From Streptomyces bikiniensis (GTDB taxonomy: Bacteria; Actinomycetota; Actinomycetes; Streptomycetales; Streptomycetaceae), in the NCBI GenBank assembly GCA_000716465.1, contig JNWL01000002.1:310001-374000 (forward strand): a stretch of DNA of 64,000 nt. The letters are read 5' to 3'. How positions within the stretch are numbered: position 1 is the stretch's first letter; each line of letters starts with the position of its first letter. A program made the position numbers and the translations under genes. This document shows positions 63,356-64,000 of this stretch, in pieces. Under the pieces are notes generated by a model. It did no database searches and had not been told where the DNA came from. It worked only from the letters and a program-made list of their open reading frames with translations.

Positions 63356-64000
63356 TCAGACGGCCGCCGCCGCCACCCGCTCGGCCGCCCGGGCCGCCCC
63401 GTCGTAGCGGGCGAGCAGCAGCCGGGCCAGCTCGGGAGAGGGGCCCAGGACGTCCGCCAGGACGTCCGCCTCCGCCGCGCCCGCGGCGATCCGGTCCGGG
63501 AGGCGGCCCGGCGCGATCACGTACGGGGCGACCGCCACCCGCCGGACGCCCGGCTCGGCGCGCAGGGCCCGTACGGCGTCCTCCGTGGGCGGAAGGGATG
63601 CGGAGGCGAACGCGGGCCGCACGGAGCACCAACCGGTGCGCCGCAGCTCCCGCGCCGTTTCTGCGATCACCGCGATCGCCTCCGGGTCGGTGGAGCCCGC
63701 CGAGGCCAGGACGACCCCGGTCGCGCTCTTGTCGCCGGGCGCGAGCCCGGCCTCGTACAGCCGCCGTTCCACCGCCGCGATCAGCAGCGACGACGGGCCC
63801 AGGACCTCCGCCTGCCGGATCCGCAGCGGGGCGGGGGCCTGCCGCAGGACGGCCGGCACGTCCGCCTTCGCGTGGAAGGCCCGGGTCAGGAGCAGCGGCA
63901 GCGCCACCACGTCCCGTACCCCCTCGGCGGCGAGCCGGTCCAGGACCCCCGTCACCGACGGCAGGTTGAAGTCCAGGAACGCCGTCTCCACGCGCAGCCC
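63356..64000 (-). CDS. sirohydrochlorin chelatase-like protein (5' end outside window)
   Basis: At least 215 residues of a CbiX/SirB-type chelatase that would insert iron or cobalt into sirohydrochlorin for siroheme or cobalamin. Visible features are VVALPLLLTRAFHAKADVPA (with the conserved metal-binding His region), VLASAGSTDPEAIAVIAE, RRVAVAPYVIAPGRLPDRI and a basic end. The frame stays open through base 64000, so the N-terminus, including the first conserved His, is missing. It is probably not part of the carotenoid pathway, being separated from crtY by a hairpin. Confidence 0.85.
   Translation of the reverse strand, partial: GLRVETAFLDFNLPSVTGVLDRLAAEGVRDVVALPLLLTRAFHAKADVPAVLRQAPAPLRIRQAEVLGPSSLLIAAVERRLYEAGLAPGDKSATGVVLASAGSTDPEAIAVIAETARELRRTGWCSVRPAFASASLPPTEDAVRALRAEPGVRRVAVAPYVIAPGRLPDRIAAGAAEADVLADVLGPSPELARLLLARYDGAARAAERVAAAAV

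Noticed and set aside
63356..64000. CbiX-like gene as part of the carotenoid cluster
   Set aside because: It belongs to tetrapyrrole metabolism by family and is separated from crtY by a hairpin and candidate promoter.

Overview
The window reads as chromosomal DNA of a Streptomyces or a close relative. It is very GC-rich with strong G/C third-position bias, uses many GTG starts, and has many ATGA/GTGA start-stop overlaps. It carries typical streptomycete families: a DUF397/XRE/ATPase (whiJ-like) triad, a SAV2148-type HEPN protein, ALF-repeat secreted proteins, a complete isorenieratene-type carotenoid cluster and a treX/treY/treZ trehalose set. I saw no rRNA, tRNA, CRISPR array or complete insertion sequence.

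Layout. (1) 1-7.6 kb: the 3' part of murC, msrB, an AT-rich repeat-bearing gap, a small lipoprotein, a secreted protein joining YD (RHS) repeats to a phospholipase A2 domain, and a secreted subtilase with FG-GAP repeats. (2) 7.6-16.7 kb: a long minus-strand signalling cluster. Read 5' to 3' it holds a small membrane-active-looking (Bell-like) protein, a STAND-like NTPase, an SPFH-like protein, a PP2C-like phosphatase, a Ser/Thr kinase, a vWA protein, an acidic protein and a membrane protein with two RanBP2-type zinc fingers. The Bell-like protein and the NTPase carry the same short motif, FN(E/D)xVx(I/F)xG. This looks like an amyloid-style handshake between a death effector and its sensor, and it is the most interesting part of the window. 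(3) 16.9-26.8 kb: an HxlR regulator divergent from an imine-reductase-like gene, an SDR, the whiJ-like triad, an EF-G paralogue, a PQQ-propeller membrane protein, a 171-bp MITE whose terminal repeat supplies the stop codon of a VOC gene, and a P-loop kinase.

(4) 26.8-37.5 kb: a hypothetical gene, a chimeric dipeptidase remnant, and a minus-strand block of three secreted ALF-repeat proteins. The last of these is a 1330-residue protein with a toxin-like C-terminus, followed by two S1/OB-fold proteins that could be immunity partners. An AraC-family regulator broken by a single-base frameshift in a C/G run sits upstream. (5) 37.8-48.2 kb: treZ, treY and treX (trehalose from glycogen), interspersed with a DUF1707-FHA protein, a degenerate P450-like protein with a repetitive N-terminus and a small secreted protein. 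(6) 48.7-54.4 kb: the HEPN protein, a DnaQ-like exonuclease, an alpha/beta hydrolase, an APH-fold kinase, a DUF1697 protein and a VOC-helical fusion.

(7) 54.5-63.2 kb: carotenoid biosynthesis. A crtT-like methyltransferase is divergent from the coupled operon crtE-crtI-crtB-Rieske oxygenase, which converges on crtY-crtU. GGPP is made by CrtE, condensed by CrtB, desaturated by CrtI, cyclised by CrtY and aromatised by CrtU, predicting isorenieratene or a derivative. A CbiX-like chelatase gene runs off the right edge.
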